Part shown: positions 1-7,069 of the stretch, in pieces
Layout of the letters: each line of letters starts with the position of its first letter
Numbering within the stretch: the first letter of the stretch is position 1
NCBI GenBank assembly: GCA_003482555.1
Contig: DMYQ01000336.1
Location: forward strand, 1 to 7,115
Length of the DNA stretch: 7,115 nt
Source of the DNA: Janthinobacterium sp.
GTDB lineage: Bacteria > Pseudomonadota > Gammaproteobacteria > Burkholderiales > Burkholderiaceae_D
Direction of reading: 5' to 3'
Program-made: the position numbers and the translations under genes
Notes under the pieces: generated by a model
Databases searched by the model: none
What the model saw: the letters and a program-made list of their open reading frames with translations, nothing else
What the model was told of the DNA's origin: nothing

Positions 1-29
1 AGTATTCTAACCAACTGAACTAACCGCCC
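1..29 (-). tRNA. Partial tRNA gene (5' portion), possibly tRNA-Asp
   Basis: Read on the minus strand from position 29, the sequence has a 7-base acceptor strand GGGCGGT, then TA at tRNA positions 8-9. A D-arm follows with stem GTTC/GAAT around the loop AGTTGGTTA, then the first bases of the anticodon stem. The window ends there, so the anticodon, T-arm and 3' acceptor strand are not visible. A GTTC/GAAT D-stem with this loop is typical of bacterial tRNA-Asp, but other isotypes such as Val cannot be excluded without the anticodon. The promoter at 40-68 is placed correctly for this gene. Confidence 0.8.
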
Positions 30-39
30 GAAGACCAGC

Positions 40-68
40 ATTATAGGGAGACTGCGGGGCAAACACAA
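40..68 (-). promoter_or_regulatory. Sigma70-type promoter of the tRNA gene
   Basis: On the minus strand a perfect -10 hexamer TATAAT (45 to 40) is preceded, with an ideal 17-base spacer, by TTGTGT (68 to 63) as the -35 element. The -10 box ends 10 bases before the first base of the tRNA at 29, so transcription would start a few bases upstream of the mature 5' end, as usual for a tRNA. The promoter lies in the short gap after the glycosidase stop codon at 125. A possible weak inverted pattern at 67-90 (AAGG...CCTT with an inner CCT...AGG) lacks a T-tract and I do not call it a terminator. Confidence 0.75.
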
Positions 69-124
69 GGCCTCTTTTACAGGAAACCTTTACATCATTG
101 AAAAATTCCCCACGCACCCGGATT

Positions 125-2365
125 TCAGTCGGGTCCCACCACATACACGCCACTGCTGCCATCCGTGTTGAGCGCCGTGATGCTGCGCCGTATCAAGCGG
201 CGGCCCTCGACTTGCTGATCCCTGTCAGAGAAGTTGGCGATCAGGCGGGTGCCGTCGCCATAGCGGGCTTCTTGCAGCAGGCGGTCGGGCGAGAGCCAGG
301 TCAAGCCCGTCAACGCCTGCGTTCCCAGGCGCTGGTGCAGGGTGCGGAAGAAGGCATCCTGCCTCTTGATCACGGGCAAGCGCTGATCCAGGGTGTCGGC
401 GCTGAGGTGATACAGGGGCGCCACATCGTAGAGCAACTGCGTCAGTTCATTGTCGGCGTGCACATTGGTGAACTTCATGCTGTCGAACAGCCAGTGGTGG
501 CTGCTGATGATGGAACCGTGGAAGACAGCTTGATACAGGGGCAGGCGGCTGGCGGGATTGAAATAGATGGCCCGATACGCGTCCTTCAGCGCCACTTGCT
601 TGAAAAACACGGCCGGCTGCGCGCCCGGATACCAGGCACCCAGATAATAGGGCGAATTTTTATCCCTTTGCATGTCCCTGTCGGCCCAGCCGATGACGGG
701 GGTCTGCATGCCGTGCGCAAACAGGATGCCTTGCGCCGTCGTGCCGTTGCCGTCCTCGGAACCGGTGGGCAGCTTGAGTGCCTCGGAGATCCAGCGCGCC
801 GACTCGGCGACACCGGCCGCGCTCTGCGCCTGCGTCAGCGGCGCCTCGGCGCGGTAACTGTCGAACACCATGCCGCTCGCGTAAGCGTCCAGGAACCAGC
901 TGTTGAAGCCGGCCTTCGCCGCCACCGCCTTCACGCGCGCCTGCAACAGGGGGCGCACGCAGTTCGGATCCGTGTAGCGGCCCGACTTTTGAAAGCCGGA
1001 CTTGAACATGCCGCCCTTGAGCAAAATCGCGCAATCGCGGAAAGCTTTTTCACCCAGCTGCGCCGTGGCCCAGTGCGCGTTGCCGCCTGGCTTCACGGCC
1101 GTCTCATAGGAATCGTAGGGCGCCACCAGATAACCGGCGTCGACCCCGGCGGCCACCGCCTCGGGATGCCACAAGCCCCCTTCCCAACCTTCGCCCAGGC
1201 CGATCCACAGGCGTGTCAAGCCGGCCTTGCGCAGTTTTTTCATGCTTGCCAGCGACACCCCGCCACCCCAGGCTGCCGCATCGGGCGTGAGCGTGCGCGC
1301 GAAGGTGCGCGCCACTTCGGCGCGCAAGTCGCCGTAGCGGGCGGCCAGCACTTCGGCGTCCGGCGCGGCGCTCTGCCAGCTTTCGCGCGCGACCGCGTTC
1401 AGGGCCGCGTTCAGGGCGTCGATCAGTTCGCGCTGCTGGGCGCGCTCGGGGACGGCCCGCAGGGTACCCAGCAGGGCGCCCGTGTCGCGCTCGAAATAGC
1501 CGCGCAAGCGCGTCGGCAGCGCGCCGTCGCCGCGCAGCACGGCCAGGAAGGCCGGCCAATCCCGCACGTCGCCCGGCGCCAGCAAGCCGCCGCCCCACAG
1601 ATAGACGTGACTGGCGCCGAGCAGCTTGGCCGCCTCCGGCGAGCGGGCGATCTTGTCCTTCAGGGTTTCATACTTGCCTTCCGCCTGCAGCCACTCGCGG
1701 TAGCGCCTGGCGCCGGCCAGCGGGTCGGCTCCATCCAGATGCAAGATCAGGGTCATCGGCGCGGCCGGCGCCAGGCTGACGAATTCGTGCGTCAGCGCCA
1801 GATTGACGCCCTCGCCTTCGCGCGTCAGCTTGATCCGGTTATTGAAAGGATTGGTCAGCACCCAGGTCAAGGTGAAGGCACCCTGGTCCAGCCCCCACAG
1901 GGGCAGGCTGATATCCTGGGAGGTATTGAATTCGCTCATGCTCTCGAGCAGGAATTTCTGCCACACGGGGTCGCCGGCCGGCGCATAGTGACCTTCCGCC
2001 AGCGGCAAGATCAAACCCTTGCCGATGGCGGCGGCCGGCTGGCGCAGCAGCGCCAGTTGGCCGGCGGCCCTGGCGTGTATCGCCAAGAACAGATCGCGCT
2101 CCCTGAGCTCCAGTTCGAAGCGATAGGCGCCCTCGTTCCACTGCCACTGCAGGCGCGAGGCGCTCTGCTGCAGCACGCCGACCGCGTGCTTGCCGACGCC
2201 ATCCGACACCCCGACAGCCGGGCCGCCGGCCGCCTGCACCCGCAAGGCCAGGGTGGCCGGTTCGACCTCGACCCGCCAGAGCGGATTTTCCAGCACCACC
2301 GCGGCCTGCGCCAACGCGGGCGCAAGCAAACAAAAAAAGGATAATGAGCGCAGCATGAACAACAT
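125..2365 (-). CDS. Secreted glycoside hydrolase, possibly GH101/GH129-related
   Basis: This encodes a 746-residue protein. The chosen ATG (2365-2363) has GAAGGA four bases upstream. It gives a classical signal peptide of about 21 residues, with a short Arg-containing n-region, a hydrophobic core and an ALAQA cleavage site, so export to the periplasm or outside is expected. An in-frame ATG three codons later is a possible alternative. The frame stays open up to 2458, but that extension would bury the signal peptide. Residues about 25-230 look like a beta-sandwich. The middle (roughly 250-600) has repeated hydrophobic strand plus polar loop units as in a TIM barrel, including RLWIGLGEGW, YLVAPYDSY and FNSWFLDAY. 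The C-terminus is again beta-rich (RYGDGTRLIANFSD). Asp493 in FLDAY and Glu537 in GSEDG are my candidates for nucleophile and acid/base. This layout recalls alpha-N-acetylgalactosaminidase families GH101/GH129, but the assignment comes from memory and is uncertain, and the substrate is unknown. No transporter or other sugar gene lies beside it. Confidence 0.6.
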   Translation of the reverse strand: MLFMLRSLSFFCLLAPALAQAAVVLENPLWRVEVEPATLALRVQAAGGPAVGVSDGVGKHAVGVLQQSASRLQWQWNEGAYRFELELRERDLFLAIHARAAGQLALLRQPAAAIGKGLILPLAEGHYAPAGDPVWQKFLLESMSEFNTSQDISLPLWGLDQGAFTLTWVLTNPFNNRIKLTREGEGVNLALTHEFVSLAPAAPMTLILHLDGADPLAGARRYREWLQAEGKYETLKDKIARSPEAAKLLGASHVYLWGGGLLAPGDVRDWPAFLAVLRGDGALPTRLRGYFERDTGALLGTLRAVPERAQQRELIDALNAALNAVARESWQSAAPDAEVLAARYGDLRAEVARTFARTLTPDAAAWGGGVSLASMKKLRKAGLTRLWIGLGEGWEGGLWHPEAVAAGVDAGYLVAPYDSYETAVKPGGNAHWATAQLGEKAFRDCAILLKGGMFKSGFQKSGRYTDPNCVRPLLQARVKAVAAKAGFNSWFLDAYASGMVFDSYRAEAPLTQAQSAAGVAESARWISEALKLPTGSEDGNGTTAQGILFAHGMQTPVIGWADRDMQRDKNSPYYLGAWYPGAQPAVFFKQVALKDAYRAIYFNPASRLPLYQAVFHGSIISSHHWLFDSMKFTNVHADNELTQLLYDVAPLYHLSADTLDQRLPVIKRQDAFFRTLHQRLGTQALTGLTWLSPDRLLQEARYGDGTRLIANFSDRDQQVEGRRLIRRSITALNTDGSSGVYVVGPD

Positions 2366-2585
2366 GAAATCCTTCAAGTCGCAATGAGAATGACCATCAA
2401 CGGTGGCGAAAAAAAACATTATACGGGCGTCGCCGGGCACCGGGCCAAGCGCCACCACCTTCGCTCACGGCCGCCATCATTCCCGCCCGCGCGGCCGGCG
2501 TCAAGCGAACTTACATTGTGAAACTTGTTTGCCATCCACCATGTTGCATTACACTGGCGAGTTTCATATTGATCAAAGCGTAGCG
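2366..2585. promoter_or_regulatory. Divergent intergenic region with a glycosidase promoter candidate
   Basis: This region separates the leftward glycosidase from the rightward metal exporter. On the minus strand a perfect TATAAT lies at 2423-2418, about 52 bases upstream of the glycosidase ATG. The best -35 is TTGGCC at 2448-2443 with a 19-base spacer, so the promoter is plausible but not ideal. An A-tract (2409-2416) follows the -10. The glycosidase Shine-Dalgarno GAAGGA is at 2375-2370. For the plus-strand exporter I see only weak elements, such as TTGTTT at 2525-2530 with TACACT at 2550-2555 (19-base spacer). A Fur-box-like sequence at 2383-2398 is described in the findings. The part from about 2425 to 2510 is GC-rich with no further signal I can name. 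Confidence 0.4.
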
Positions 2586-3548
2586 ATGCAAGAAAAACTT
2601 CCCTCTTCGGCGCACCTGCACGCGCATCTGGCCGGCGACGCCAAACACGCGCATTTTTTCGAGGATCGCAGCCAAAAGATTCTGGCCTGGGCCCTGGGCC
2701 TGACCTTGAGTTTCGCCGGCGTCGAGGTGGTCGCCGGTTTTGCTTCGAATTCGCTGGCCCTGATTTCGGACGCCGGCCATATGGTGACGGACGGCGCCGC
2801 CCTCGGCCTGGCCCTGCTGGCGCAAGTGATCGCCAAGCGTCCGCCCTCGGCCCGCCATTCTTTCGGCTTCGGCCGCGCCGAGGCGCTGGCCGCCTTCGTC
2901 AACGGCCTGGTGATGCTGGCCGTGGTGTGCTGGATCATGTTCGAAGCCGCGCAGCGCTTTTCGCAGCCGCAAACGGTGCGGGGCGCCACGGTTTTCGTGG
3001 TGGCCTCGATCGGCCTGGCGATCAATCTGCTGGTGGCCTGGATCTTGTCGAAAGACAGGGAGAGCATGAACACGCGCGCCGCGCTGGTGCATGTGATGGG
3101 CGATCTGCTGGGCTCGGTCGCCGCGCTGGCGGCCGGCGCCGTGATTTATTTCACGGGCTGGATGCGGATCGATCCGCTGCTGTCGATTTTCGTCTCGCTG
3201 CTGATCTTGAAGTCGACCGTCGCCCTGCTGCGCGAGTCGTATCATTTCCTGATGGAGGGCGTGCCGGAGCAAATCGATTATCTGGAGGTGGGTGCCGACC
3301 TGGCCAAGGTGGCCGGCGTGCGCTCGGTGCACGATTTGCACGTGTGGGATATGTCGCCGGGCCAGCCGGCCCTGATCGGCCACCTGGAAATCGACGACTT
3401 GCTGGCCTGGCCCGGCGTGCTGCTGGCGGTCAAGGAGATGCTGCTTGCCAAATACGGCATCGACCATGTCACCCTGCAGGCCGAAGTCGCTGGCATGGCC
3501 GGCATGGCTGGCCCGCACGAGAGCGGCCATGCCCACACCGGCCACTAG
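2586..3548 (+). CDS. Cation diffusion facilitator (CDF) family zinc/divalent metal exporter
   Basis: The 320-residue inner-membrane protein is of the ZitB/CzcD/ZnT type and would export Zn2+ (possibly also Co2+ or Cd2+) in exchange for protons. Six hydrophobic segments span about residues 31-230. The metal site is seen as HxxxD in TM2 (His65, Asp69, within SDAGHMVTD) and HxxxD in TM5 (His169, Asp173, within HVMGDLLGS), the His/Asp set typical of zinc-selecting CDFs. The cytoplasmic C-terminal domain carries the conserved HDLHVW (249-254). Both ends are His-rich (HLHAH and HAH near residues 10-23; HESGHAHTGH at the end), as in many zinc CDFs. A 9-bp tandem repeat at 3492-3509 encodes the AGMAGMAG stretch near the end. 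The ATG at 2586 fits the family length. In-frame starts at 2541 and 2403 add sequence unlike a CDF N-terminus, and none has a clear Shine-Dalgarno. The gene appears monocistronic and no metal-responsive regulator is adjacent. Confidence 0.9.
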   Translation: MQEKLPSSAHLHAHLAGDAKHAHFFEDRSQKILAWALGLTLSFAGVEVVAGFASNSLALISDAGHMVTDGAALGLALLAQVIAKRPPSARHSFGFGRAEALAAFVNGLVMLAVVCWIMFEAAQRFSQPQTVRGATVFVVASIGLAINLLVAWILSKDRESMNTRAALVHVMGDLLGSVAALAAGAVIYFTGWMRIDPLLSIFVSLLILKSTVALLRESYHFLMEGVPEQIDYLEVGADLAKVAGVRSVHDLHVWDMSPGQPALIGHLEIDDLLAWPGVLLAVKEMLLAKYGIDHVTLQAEVAGMAGMAGPHESGHAHTGH

Positions 3549-3551
3549 CGG

Positions 3552-5798
3552 CTAATTGCGGCGCGCCTCCAGCACCCCGCTCACGTCCTTGATCACGTTC
3601 AAGGCCTTCAGCAACTGGGCCGTGGAAACGATTTCAGCCGTGAAGGTCATGCGCGCCTGACCCTTGGCGCTTTGCGTGTTGACGCCGACGACATTGATTT
3701 TTTCGCGGGAAAAAATCTCCGAGATATCGCGCAGCAAACCCTGGCGGTCGCCCGCCAGGATGAAGATGTCGACCGGATAGACGGTGTCCTGGCCGGCCCG
3801 GCCCCACTCGGTGACGATGACGCGCTCCGGCGCCTTGGCGCGCATTTCCGCGAAGTTCTTGCAGGTGGCGCGGTGGATGGAAACCCCCTTGCCGCGCGTG
3901 ACGAAACCGACGATGCCGTCCGGCGGCGCCGGCTTGCAGCACTTGGCCAGCGCCGTCATCAAGCCTTCCGTGCCGACCACCAGCACGCCCGACTTGGCGC
4001 CCTGGTCGACGCTGGAAGCGCGGCTCTTGCCCAGCACCACCGCGTCTTCCGGTTCGACCACTTCGCCGCCCTCGTGCAAGGCTTGCTCGACGTGGCGCAG
4101 GCTGAATTCCTCCTTACCCACCGACAGGAACAATTCATCGACCTTGGCAAAGCCCAGCTTTTGCGCCAGCGCTTCCAGGTTGACGGCCGTCTTGCCCTCG
4201 CGCTGCAGCGACTTTTCCACCATCGCCCGGCCGTGCGCCAGGGTTTCCTGCATGTCGATCGCGTGGAACCAGGCGCGCACCTTGGAACGGGTGCGGGTGC
4301 TGGTCGTGTAACCGGCGCTGAGCCAGTCGCGCGAGGGGCCGGCCGTGCCGGGAGCGCCCTTGGCCGTGATGATTTCGCAGGTCTGGCCATTCTTCAAGGG
4401 GGTGTTCAGCGGCACCATGACGCCATCCACGCGGGCGCCGCGGCAGCGGTGGCCTACGTCGCTGTGCAAGTGATAGGCGAAGTCGATCGGCGTCGCCCCG
4501 ACCGGCAACTCCAGCACCCGCGCCTGCGGCGTGAGCACGAAGATGCGGTCGTCCAGGGCCGCCGATTTCAGCTTTTCGACCCATTCGCGCTGGATTTCCT
4601 CTTGCCCGACGACGGCGTCGGCCACGTCCGATTTCCAGGCCAGCAACTGCCGCAACCAGGCGATCTTTTCATCGTACTTCTGGCCCGCGAAGTTGGAACC
4701 GCCCTCCTCCTTGTAGCGCCAGTGCGCGGCCACGCCGTACTCGGCGAAGCTGTGCATTTCCCGGGTGCGTATCTGCACCTCCAACGGGCGGCCGTCGTCC
4801 GCCGTCACCACCGTGTGCAGCGACTGGTAGCCGTTCGGCTTCGGGCGCGAAATATAGTCGTCGAATTCCTTCGGGATGGGGGTCCAGATATTGTGCACCA
4901 CGCCCAGCACCGTGTAGCACGTCTTGACGTCGGGGACGATGACGCGGAAGGCGCGCACGTCGTACAGCTCGGTGAATTCCAGGTCCTTGCCGCGCATCTT
5001 GTTCCAGATGCTGTAGATGTGCTTGGGCCGGCCAAACACTTCGGCATCGATGCCGGCGCCGTCCAGCTCGCTTTGCAGGCGCAGAATGGCCGAGCTGACG
5101 AAGCCCTCGCGCATCATGCGCTTTTCTTCCAGCATCTTGGCGATGCGCTTGTAGGCGTCCGGCTCGATGAAGCGGAAGGACAGGTCTTCCAGTTCCCACT
5201 TCAACTGCCAGATGCCGAGCCGGTTGGCCAGCGGCGCGTACAGGTCCAGCGTTTCCTTGCCATAGTCGCGCGTCAAGTCGTTGAACAGCTTGGTGTCCGC
5301 GAAATAACGCAGAGTCGTCACGCAAGACGCCAGACGCACCAGCACCACGCGCATGTCGGACGCCATCGCCAGCAGCATCTTGCGCAGGGTTTCCACCTGC
5401 GCCACCGCCAGCAGGGCCGCGTTCTTGCCGCGCCCGCCTGCGCCCTGCTGGCCCTGGGTCAGCGCGCGCAGGCGTATCAGCTGGCGCACGCCGGTGACCA
5501 GGTCGCACACCTGCTGGCCGAAGCGCGGCGCGATCGTCGGCGCCTGGGCCGGGTCGAGCAAGGTCAGCTCGAACATCAGGCCGGCGATGCGGGTTTCCGC
5601 GTCGCTGCGCAAAAAGGACAGGGTTTGCCCCACGCCGACGGAAAATTCCAGCGCCGACTGGCCGTTCGAGGTCAGCTTGTCGGCATAGACATCGCCCGCG
5701 TAAGCGAGGGCGTCCAGCACGCGCGCGCCGTCGGCCTCGCTCAAGCCCTGCACCAGCTGATCCGTGCTGGCGCTGTTGAGTGCCGAGATTGAAACCAT
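3552..5798 (-). CDS. relA: RelA, long ribosome-associated (p)ppGpp synthetase (GTP/GDP pyrophosphokinase)
   Basis: The 748-residue protein transfers pyrophosphate from ATP to GTP or GDP to make (p)ppGpp when ribosomes stall on uncharged tRNA (stringent response). Domains in order: degenerate HD domain (about 45-195), synthetase (about 240-360), TGS (416-479), helical region (480-590), conserved-cysteine/zinc-finger-like domain (about 605-650; CC at 620-621, His642, Cys646) and C-terminal ACT/RRM (674-748). Synthetase motifs are intact: GRPKHIYSIWNKM, ELYDVRAFRV, and EFDD at 311-314 followed by PKPNGYQSLH. EFDD is the RelA-type acidic motif, whereas bifunctional SpoT/Rel proteins carry a basic RxKD-type motif. 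The HD domain has MFELTLLDP (75-83) where SpoT/Rel enzymes have the HD...ED metal motif, so ppGpp hydrolysis is presumably lost and a separate SpoT should exist elsewhere. It starts 7 bases after the Rid gene stop, probably co-transcribed. Only a weak GGGCGG-like ribosome-binding site precedes the ATG. Confidence 0.96.
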   Translation of the reverse strand: MVSISALNSASTDQLVQGLSEADGARVLDALAYAGDVYADKLTSNGQSALEFSVGVGQTLSFLRSDAETRIAGLMFELTLLDPAQAPTIAPRFGQQVCDLVTGVRQLIRLRALTQGQQGAGGRGKNAALLAVAQVETLRKMLLAMASDMRVVLVRLASCVTTLRYFADTKLFNDLTRDYGKETLDLYAPLANRLGIWQLKWELEDLSFRFIEPDAYKRIAKMLEEKRMMREGFVSSAILRLQSELDGAGIDAEVFGRPKHIYSIWNKMRGKDLEFTELYDVRAFRVIVPDVKTCYTVLGVVHNIWTPIPKEFDDYISRPKPNGYQSLHTVVTADDGRPLEVQIRTREMHSFAEYGVAAHWRYKEEGGSNFAGQKYDEKIAWLRQLLAWKSDVADAVVGQEEIQREWVEKLKSAALDDRIFVLTPQARVLELPVGATPIDFAYHLHSDVGHRCRGARVDGVMVPLNTPLKNGQTCEIITAKGAPGTAGPSRDWLSAGYTTSTRTRSKVRAWFHAIDMQETLAHGRAMVEKSLQREGKTAVNLEALAQKLGFAKVDELFLSVGKEEFSLRHVEQALHEGGEVVEPEDAVVLGKSRASSVDQGAKSGVLVVGTEGLMTALAKCCKPAPPDGIVGFVTRGKGVSIHRATCKNFAEMRAKAPERVIVTEWGRAGQDTVYPVDIFILAGDRQGLLRDISEIFSREKINVVGVNTQSAKGQARMTFTAEIVSTAQLLKALNVIKDVSGVLEARRN

Positions 5799-5805
5799 GG
5801 CCGCC

Positions 5806-6156
5806 CTAGCGTTCGGCGGCGACGACGACGATCTCGACCAGGCAGGCTGGATTGGCCAGCTTGGCCTCGACCGTCGCCCGCGGCGGCGTGTGACCGGGCG
5901 CGACCCACTCGTCCCAGACTTCGTTCATGCCGGAAAAATCGCGCATGTCGGCGATAAAGATCTGGCAAGTCAGGATGCAAGTCTTGTCGCTGCCGGCCTC
6001 GGCCAGCAGGCGGTCGACGTGGCCCAGCACTTCGCGGGTCTGGCCGACGATGTCTTGCGCGGTGTCGTCCGCGATCTGGCCGGCCAGGTAAATGGTGCTG
6101 TTATGGATCGCCACTTCGGACAGGCGCTTTTCTACGTACAGTCGTTTGATTTCCAT
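5806..6156 (-). CDS. Rid-family (YjgF/YER057c/UK114) protein, YoaB-like
   Basis: The 116-residue small cytosolic protein closely resembles E. coli YoaB from memory: SEVAIHNSTIYLAGQ near the N-terminus, IFIADMRDF, MNEVWDEWV, and GHTPPRATVEA before the final strand LVEIVVVAA. Rid proteins form trimers. RidA itself hydrolyses reactive enamine/imine intermediates released by PLP enzymes, using a conserved Arg. Here Arg93 (in PPRATVE) and Glu108 (in LVEIV) match the conserved positions, so an imine/enamine deaminase role is possible, but the activity of the YoaB-type subgroup is less certain. The ATG at 6156 gives the family length. The frame opens further to 6237, inside the upstream hydrolase gene, but the added residues do not fit the family. 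It lies 37 bases after the hydrolase stop and 7 bases before relA. Confidence 0.92.
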   Translation of the reverse strand: MEIKRLYVEKRLSEVAIHNSTIYLAGQIADDTAQDIVGQTREVLGHVDRLLAEAGSDKTCILTCQIFIADMRDFSGMNEVWDEWVAPGHTPPRATVEAKLANPACLVEIVVVAAER

Positions 6157-6185
6157 GCTATTTCTCTTCAGTGTTACGGGTAAAC

Positions 6186-6203
6186 GGGCCGCTTCAGCGG
6201 CCC
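6186..6203 (-). other. GC-rich hairpin on the hydrolase stop codon (attenuator or weak terminator candidate)
   Basis: On the minus strand, GGGCCGC, a four-base loop TGAA, and GCGGCCC form a perfect 7-bp all-GC stem-loop. The loop contains the TGA stop codon of the alpha/beta hydrolase gene (6196-6194). The sequence after the stem is GTTTACCC, so there is no long T-tract and efficient intrinsic termination is unlikely. Partial termination, protection of the upstream mRNA 3' end, or modulation of translation of the Rid gene 30 bases downstream are all possible. Confidence 0.45.
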
Positions 6204-7069
6204 AGCAAAAATTGCCGCGCGATGGCAATCTGGTCATCGTGCGTAAAGGTGGGCGCGTGGCCGCAGCCGGCGATCTCGACCAGGGTGGCGCGCGGACCGC
6301 GGCCCGTCATCAGGGCCGCCGTCTCGGGCGACAGCAAGTCCGATTCGGCGCCGCGCACCAGCAGGGTCGGGCAACGGATGGCGTCGTAGGCGGCCCACAG
6401 GCTCGCTTCATCCGCCTGCACCGAAGCCGGCGTCGCCGCGAGGAACGGTTGCGCCAGCCCCATATCATAGTGGCGTATCCACTGCCCGTCCTTGTCCTGA
6501 CGCAACACATCGGCGGCCAGCTTGTGCCACTCGGCTTGCGTATGCGGGCCGAAGGGTAGCGAAACGTCGCGGATGAACTTGGCGCCCGCCTCAAAACTGG
6601 GGAAGCGCAAGTCCTGGGCGATATAGTCGCCGATGCGGCGCAGGGCCTCGGGCGCCAAGGTGGGGCCGATATCGTTCAAGATCAGCTTGCGCACCGGGCT
6701 GTCCGGCAGGGATGCCAGGCCGAGGCCGATCAAGCCGCCCATCGAAGTGCCGAGCCAGTCGACGCCGGCGCCGTCCGTCGTCACGCGCGCCAGCAGAGTC
6801 ACCATGTCGCTGACGTATTGGGGAATGCGGTACAGGTCGGGATTGCGCAGGCGGCCCGAGCGGCCGCGGCCGACGACGTCGGGGCAGATCACGCGGTAAT
6901 CGCCGGCCAGGGCGCGCGCCAGATTGTCGAAGTCGTCGGACACGCGGGTGACGCCGTGGACGCACAGCAGCACGCGCGGATTGTCGGCCGCGCCCCACTC
7001 CTTGTATGCCATCTGGTGCAAGCCGGTCGGCGAAATACATTGGACAAACTTTTGTGTCGCTTCGATCAT
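6194..7069 (-). CDS. Alpha/beta-hydrolase fold protein
   Basis: The 291-residue protein has a standard alpha/beta-hydrolase pattern. An oxyanion-hole region LLCVHGV lies at 34-40, a strand RVICPDVVGRGRS at 59-71, and the nucleophile elbow GTSMGG has Ser109. A probable acid, Asp244, is in RGAESDLLS, and the catalytic His271 is in GCGHAPTF. A helical cap lies between about 135 and 230. No signal peptide is visible, so it is probably cytosolic. The fold covers esterases, lactonases, C-C bond hydrolases and others, and the sequence does not let me name a substrate. The ATG at 7069 has AGGG eight bases upstream, a reasonable ribosome-binding site. It is the first gene visible in a probable operon with the Rid-family gene and relA, and its stop codon lies in the loop of a strong hairpin. 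Confidence 0.9.
   Translation of the reverse strand: MIEATQKFVQCISPTGLHQMAYKEWGAADNPRVLLCVHGVTRVSDDFDNLARALAGDYRVICPDVVGRGRSGRLRNPDLYRIPQYVSDMVTLLARVTTDGAGVDWLGTSMGGLIGLGLASLPDSPVRKLILNDIGPTLAPEALRRIGDYIAQDLRFPSFEAGAKFIRDVSLPFGPHTQAEWHKLAADVLRQDKDGQWIRHYDMGLAQPFLAATPASVQADEASLWAAYDAIRCPTLLVRGAESDLLSPETAALMTGRGPRATLVEIAGCGHAPTFTHDDQIAIARQFLLGR

Noticed and set aside
67..90. Possible terminator hairpin after the glycosidase (AAGG...CCTT)
   Set aside because: The stem is short and interrupted, no T-tract follows on the minus strand, and it overlaps the -35 region of the tRNA promoter.
98..2344. Long open frame of 748 codons on the plus strand, antisense to the glycosidase
   Set aside because: It mirrors the codon structure of the opposite gene in GC-rich DNA. 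The translation is rich in Arg, Gln, Gly and Ala with no recognisable domain, while the minus frame gives a signal peptide and enzyme-like sequence.
1839..2384. Alternative minus-strand frame starting with a hydrophobic, signal-like N-terminus
   Set aside because: It overlaps the start of the glycosidase in another frame, turns into Arg/Gly/Ala-rich sequence, and has no domain. The hydrophobic start is a by-product of the T-rich signal peptide codons.
2511..3545. Open frame of 344 codons on the minus strand, antisense to the CDF exporter
   Set aside because: The plus strand carries all CDF motifs. The minus frame is a His/Gln/Gly-rich shadow with no membrane segments or domain.
3672..5792. 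Long open frame of 706 codons on the plus strand, antisense to relA
   Set aside because: The opposite strand is unmistakably RelA. The antisense product is low-complexity Arg/His/Gln/Ala-rich sequence without motifs, as expected for a shadow frame.
6157..6237. N-terminal extension of the Rid-family gene to an upstream ATG at 6237
   Set aside because: The extension lies inside the hydrolase coding region and spans the hairpin. Its residues do not resemble Rid proteins, whose usual length is met by the start at 6156.
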